NCBI GenBank assembly: GCA_964398315.1
Contig: CAYNMV010000017.1
Span: 3,917-67,916, forward strand
Source of the DNA: JADLCB01 sp964398315
Lineage (GTDB): Bacteria > Planctomycetota > Phycisphaerae > Tepidisphaerales > Tepidisphaeraceae
DNA length: 64,000 nt
Reading direction: 5' to 3'
Of this stretch, positions 60,494-64,000 are shown in pieces. The notes under the pieces are model-generated. The model was given only the letters and a program-made list of their open reading frames with translations. It had not been told where the DNA came from and searched no databases. The translations under genes were made by a program, and so were the position numbers. Position 1 is the stretch's first letter. Every line of letters starts with the position of its first letter.

Positions 60494-62779
60494 CTATGCT
60501 TTGTCAGTGGATGGATCGATGGATTCGCTGATCCGCAGGAGGACGGCCTGGAGACGGCGGCGCTGGGCCACCTGCAGGGTGGCGCGGCCGTAGCGGATGC
60601 GGTAGAAAATCTGGGTGAGCCGGCGGATGCCGTGGTAGGCCTCCACCGGCAGGTAGCTGAGCGATTCGGCGAACTCCATCGGCGTCAGGTGGGGCGGACG
60701 CTCAATCTCGTGGCGATTCAGCAGCCGCATCAGGTCATCGTAGAACCCGAGCTGGCGCACCAGCCGCAGGCGCTCAGAGCCAGGCAGCACATCCAGCCCG
60801 ATCCGCTCGGCCCGCCGCTTGAGCTTCCATCGCTCATAGAGGAACCAGCCGATCGCCACCAGCACGCCGGCCCCCATGCTCCACAGCAACGCCCCCAGCA
60901 ACTTGGAGGACACCGTCCAGAACAGCTTTTCATCCAGCCAGTTCTTGAACTGCGTCAGCCAGGTGTTGCCAGTGACGGCGGTGTTGGTCAGGGTCTGATC
61001 GACCTGGCTGATGAGATTGGCACGACTCTCGGCATCGTAGGCCACCACGCTGTTGGCCCACTTATGCTCCAGGAAGTCAAACAGGTGCTTGACCTGTCCC
61101 CACAGCGTTGTCTCGCGCTGGAAGCGGGGATCGTTGCCGCTGGTTGGGTCGAACGTCACCCATACGCCCTCGGGTGATAGCACCTCCACCCAGGCATGGG
61201 CATGCGCCTGGCGGACAACGAAGCGGTTCTCCCAGTCGTTGTACTCGTTGGTCTTGAAGCCCACCACCATCCGCGCCTGCAGGCCAAGGCTCTGGCACAT
61301 CAGCGTCATCGCGCCGGCGAAATACTCGCAGTGGCCGCGGCGGTACTCGGTGAGGAAGCCGATCATCGGATCTTCTCCCGGCGTGCGGCGGGTATCGGTC
61401 AGGTCAAGGGTATAGGCGAAGGTGTCGCGCAGATGAGCCTCGATCGCGCGGGCGATATCCAGGTCGAGGCTATGGGTATAGGCATCGACGGGACGCTGCT
61501 CGTAAAGAGGGCCATCGGCGTTGCGGCCGGAAACCTCGGGCTGGCGGGCGTACTCGGCCACCTCGGGCGCGATGCGCGACTCGCGCCGTTCCGCGCTGCG
61601 TCCCAGGAAACTCTCCAGCGTGCGCAGCGAGAGCCGTGGCTGGATCACCTGGCCGCTGCTGATGACCGTGTACTCCATCGGCCGTTCCGGCGGATCGGGC
61701 ACGGTGATCGTCTGGCTGTACGGCGAGTAGCGCAGGCGCATCTCCCGGTCACCGCTGATGGCCGAGATTCCGCCCAGGGCGAACAGCACGCTGGTAGTGG
61801 GCGGGCGGACGAATGTCCACTGCTGGCGGATGGTGTTGGTTGACGGCCGGCTGTCCAGCACGGTGAACGTCATGCGGGGGATATTGAAGGCCAGCGGCTC
61901 GGGCTCGCCGGTGCGCTCCCATTGCCATGGGCCGGAGCGTCCATCCCCTTCGCCGGTGTAGCGGTCGAAGGTGAGCCCGCGCAGCAGCAGCTCACCACTC
62001 TCAACGGGCTGGTCGTTTTCCCAGACACTCACATAGGCGACCAACTCGTTGTTCTGGGTGATGCGGGCAACCTGGTTGTAGCCCAGTTGTTCGCTGAAGC
62101 CGGTCATCGGCTGGCCCATCTGCATCTGCAGCGGCCTGAGCAGCCCAGCGCCGGTTCCGCGCGGGAAAAAGAGGAAAACCAGGATCGCAAAGCAGATGGC
62201 CACCGTGGAGATCAGCCCGGTCAGCCGCCGCATTGAGCGCGGCAGGAAGGTCTGGTCCTGGCGGAGGGTGTGGGGGTTGGGGCGGGTCTCCGTGCCGAGC
62301 ATCAGGCCCTGGGCGTTGTCGGCCTCCACCTTCAGGTGGAACAGCAGGCAGCAATAGAGGCTGATGAACAGGTAGGCAATGAAGAGGATGCCAAAGGCAA
62401 GGCTGGCCGTGTTAATCGCCGCCGCCACCATCAGCAGGAGACTCAGCACCAGGAGCTGGGCATAGTCGCGGTTGGCGCGCTGCTCGTAAATCTTGACCAG
62501 TTGCAGCAGGACCAGGAAGTTGCCGATGCCGATGATCGGGGTCTGGTGGGTATGCAGCACCGCCAGCATTGCCCAGGCAAACGCGATCAGGGTAGCCAGG
62601 TTGGCCACCAGCCGCGGCAGGGGCGTGAAACGGTCGGTCATCAACAGCCAGCCATTAAACACCACCGCCACGACCGCCAGTAACCACAGCCCCGGCGAGA
62701 GCGAGGCCATGGCGAAACCCGTGATCCCCATCAGGATCACCACGTACAAGGCGGGTTTGAACTGGCGAATGTCGTACAT
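60494..62779 (-). CDS. Transglutaminase-like membrane protein (TgpA/DUF3488 type)
   Basis: The 761-residue protein has about six membrane helices in residues 1-200 and an extracytoplasmic part with a transglutaminase core. The triad is Cys near 484 ('GHCEYFAGAMTLMCQSLGLQARMVVGF'), His near 528 ('HAHAWVEV') and Asp near 543 ('FDPTSG'). Another helix near 640-660 leads to a cytoplasmic tail of the DUF4129 kind ('YDDLMRLLNRHEIERPPHLTPMEFAESL'). Such proteins are usually encoded beside DUF58 and MoxR proteins. The DUF58 gene lies directly upstream (58 bp), consistent with that operon. Physiological role in planctomycetes is unknown. Confidence 0.93.
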   Translation of the reverse strand: MYDIRQFKPALYVVILMGITGFAMASLSPGLWLLAVVAVVFNGWLLMTDRFTPLPRLVANLATLIAFAWAMLAVLHTHQTPIIGIGNFLVLLQLVKIYEQRANRDYAQLLVLSLLLMVAAAINTASLAFGILFIAYLFISLYCCLLFHLKVEADNAQGLMLGTETRPNPHTLRQDQTFLPRSMRRLTGLISTVAICFAILVFLFFPRGTGAGLLRPLQMQMGQPMTGFSEQLGYNQVARITQNNELVAYVSVWENDQPVESGELLLRGLTFDRYTGEGDGRSGPWQWERTGEPEPLAFNIPRMTFTVLDSRPSTNTIRQQWTFVRPPTTSVLFALGGISAISGDREMRLRYSPYSQTITVPDPPERPMEYTVISSGQVIQPRLSLRTLESFLGRSAERRESRIAPEVAEYARQPEVSGRNADGPLYEQRPVDAYTHSLDLDIARAIEAHLRDTFAYTLDLTDTRRTPGEDPMIGFLTEYRRGHCEYFAGAMTLMCQSLGLQARMVVGFKTNEYNDWENRFVVRQAHAHAWVEVLSPEGVWVTFDPTSGNDPRFQRETTLWGQVKHLFDFLEHKWANSVVAYDAESRANLISQVDQTLTNTAVTGNTWLTQFKNWLDEKLFWTVSSKLLGALLWSMGAGVLVAIGWFLYERWKLKRRAERIGLDVLPGSERLRLVRQLGFYDDLMRLLNRHEIERPPHLTPMEFAESLSYLPVEAYHGIRRLTQIFYRIRYGRATLQVAQRRRLQAVLLRISESIDPSTDKA

Positions 62780-62837
62780 GGTTTACACGAACCGGCAGAA
62801 CGCGGCACCATCATGCATGTTCTGCTGTTCTGTCTTC

Positions 62838-64000
62838 CTATCGCGCCTTTACGCGTTTGTGTCGTGCCGTGGCGGTCGTGGACTCATCGGTCGGCTCCTG
62901 GTCCGGCGGCATGCAGTGGTCAAAATCGACTTCGGGATCGAACTGGAACCATCGCCTGGTCTGCACCTGCTTGTCGCTGATGATCAGCATACCGCTGCGC
63001 AAGTGTTCGGACAGGCCAATCGAGACATCGTGCGGTGTCAGCAGCACCGGCGTGGTACCGCTCTCGATCACATCGTGGCAACTGTCCATCAGTGCCGGGG
63101 TGGGCTGGTGGGTGTTCAGCGGCAGCCGGGCCAGCGTCGCCAGGATATCCCGGCGCTGCCGCTTGCCGCGATTGGGCGCCAGGGCGTGCCAGCCATCATT
63201 CCAGCAGAACAGGCCGACCATCAGCCCCTGTTCCAGGGCTTCGCTGGCCAGGATGCCAGCGCGGGCGATGGTGCGCTCCACGCTGGCGTGGGCAGCGCGG
63301 GTGCGGTGCTCCAGGTAGGTGTCAACCACCAGCATCAGCCGCGGAGGCGATACCTGGGTCATCTCGCGCACCACCAGTTGCCCGGTGCGGGCCGACCGCC
63401 GCCAGTGGATCCAGCGCGGGTTGTCGCCGGGGCGGTATTCTTTGACACCGTAAATCTCATCCACGCCGCCGCGGCGCGGGCGCATCATGGCGCCGGTCTT
63501 CTCGGCGGCGCGGCAGAGGGTCAGCACCTTGGGATCCACCTTGCCGGCGGCGGGAAACACCAGCACCGAGTCGGGCTGCTGTTTCTCGATGGCGCGCTTG
63601 ATGAAGCCGAAGGGGAAGCTGCTGGAAAGCTGGAAACGGTTAAAGCGGTGCAGCCCGCGCCGGCGGGGCAGCACATCGGCAGGCACTACCGCGGTATGCC
63701 CGGCCGCCGCGTGCAGCATGTAGCAGAAAATCTGCTGGGTGAACGCCTCGTTGCCATCCAGTTCCCCCAGGCAGACCGACAGGCTCGGCCAGAAGCGCTT
63801 TTCGTTGCGGAAGCGATAGGTGATGACCCCGCGGCGGCCGACCACCAGGTGCTCGGGGATGTCCCGCTCCACCTGCAGTTTCCGCAGCACCGAGCGGCTG
63901 ACCCACCCGGCCACGAACAGCACCCCGATCATCAGCCCGAAGACGCCGAACAGCAGGCTGACCTGCGAGTTAATCGCCGCCAGCCCCATGAACATCATCA
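62838..64000 (-). CDS. DUF58-domain protein (N-terminus outside window)
   Basis: At least 387 residues of a DUF58 protein. Two membrane helices at the start ('GLAAINSQVSLLFGVFGLMIGVLFVAGW') are followed by 'RDIPEHLVVGRRGVITYRFRN', then 'PRRGGVDEIYGVKEYRPGDNPRWIHWRRSARTGQLVVREM', the DUF58 hallmark, and a von Willebrand-A-like end. Full-length relatives usually have a further ~15-20 residues before the first helix, so the true start is probably past base 64000. It is the upstream partner of the transglutaminase gene. A MoxR ATPase gene is expected just outside. Confidence 0.9.
   Translation of the reverse strand, partial: MMFMGLAAINSQVSLLFGVFGLMIGVLFVAGWVSRSVLRKLQVERDIPEHLVVGRRGVITYRFRNEKRFWPSLSVCLGELDGNEAFTQQIFCYMLHAAAGHTAVVPADVLPRRRGLHRFNRFQLSSSFPFGFIKRAIEKQQPDSVLVFPAAGKVDPKVLTLCRAAEKTGAMMRPRRGGVDEIYGVKEYRPGDNPRWIHWRRSARTGQLVVREMTQVSPPRLMLVVDTYLEHRTRAAHASVERTIARAGILASEALEQGLMVGLFCWNDGWHALAPNRGKRQRRDILATLARLPLNTHQPTPALMDSCHDVIESGTTPVLLTPHDVSIGLSEHLRSGMLIISDKQVQTRRWFQFDPEVDFDHCMPPDQEPTDESTTATARHKRVKAR

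Overview
The window is GC-rich and gene-dense. It looks like a chromosome fragment from a Planctomycetota bacterium, most likely Phycisphaerae-like. The basis is family content: three PEP-CTERM proteins, two prepilin-like proteins of the planctomycete type (one with an exact H-X9-DG motif), heparinase II/III and beta-helix enzymes, a sulfatase, a DUF6785-type membrane protein and an ADP-ribosylglycohydrolase-like protein. I read this from protein character only. No rRNA, tRNA, CRISPR array, transposase or exosortase gene was seen.

Region 1 (1-23.9 kb) is a glycan-utilisation locus built around a divergent control region at about 10.2-10.35 kb. Two identical perfect 12-bp palindromes (TCAAGCGCTTGA), 22 bp centre to centre, each touch the -35 box of one of two outward-facing promoters. 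Leftward lie a PEP-CTERM protein, a secreted alginate-lyase/heparinase-like protein, a secreted beta-helix protein and a large membrane protein (DUF6785-like, the only transporter-like gene of the locus). A second PEP-CTERM gene follows after a 620-bp gap, and a truncated glycoside hydrolase sits at the window edge. Rightward lie the LacI regulator, a prepilin-like protein, a secreted glycosidase-like protein and a secreted heparinase II/III protein. Beyond them is a set without signal peptides: sulfatase, an unrecognised 862-residue protein, an L-arabinose/L-fucose-isomerase-like protein and a beta-helix protein. The simplest reading is depolymerisation outside or in the periplasm, with desulfation, sugar isomerisation and finishing steps in the cytoplasm.

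Region 2 (24-35 kb) is mixed: a SulP transporter with a small membrane partner, GTP cyclohydrolase I, NAD-dependent epimerases, a lone receiver protein, a DUF2064 nucleotidyltransferase-like protein, a phytanoyl-CoA-dioxygenase-like protein, a histidine phosphatase and a 706-residue ADP-ribosylglycohydrolase with a long C-terminal extension. A perfect parS-like 16-mer plus a near copy lies at 34267-34304.

Region 3 (35.3-49 kb) is a second glycan region. It has a heparinase II/III-like lyase and a LacI paralogue. It also has a GH78 alpha-L-rhamnosidase divergent from a third LacI regulator, across an intergenic region with a perfect 15-bp inverted repeat that overlaps both predicted promoters. 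Downstream of that LacI come a second prepilin-like protein, a PEP-CTERM passenger protein and a large secreted glycosidase-like protein. The order lacI, prepilin-like gene, secreted/anchored glycan protein therefore occurs twice.

Region 4 (49-64 kb) is mainly housekeeping: MiaB with an unusual insertion, an inositol-monophosphatase-type phosphatase, RNA 2',3'-cyclic phosphodiesterase, an epimerase divergent from a phosphofructokinase, an AhpD-like protein, an IclR regulator overlapping a protein of unknown function, TrmL, a metallophosphatase, pterin-4a-carbinolamine dehydratase, and a transglutaminase/DUF58 pair cut by the right edge.
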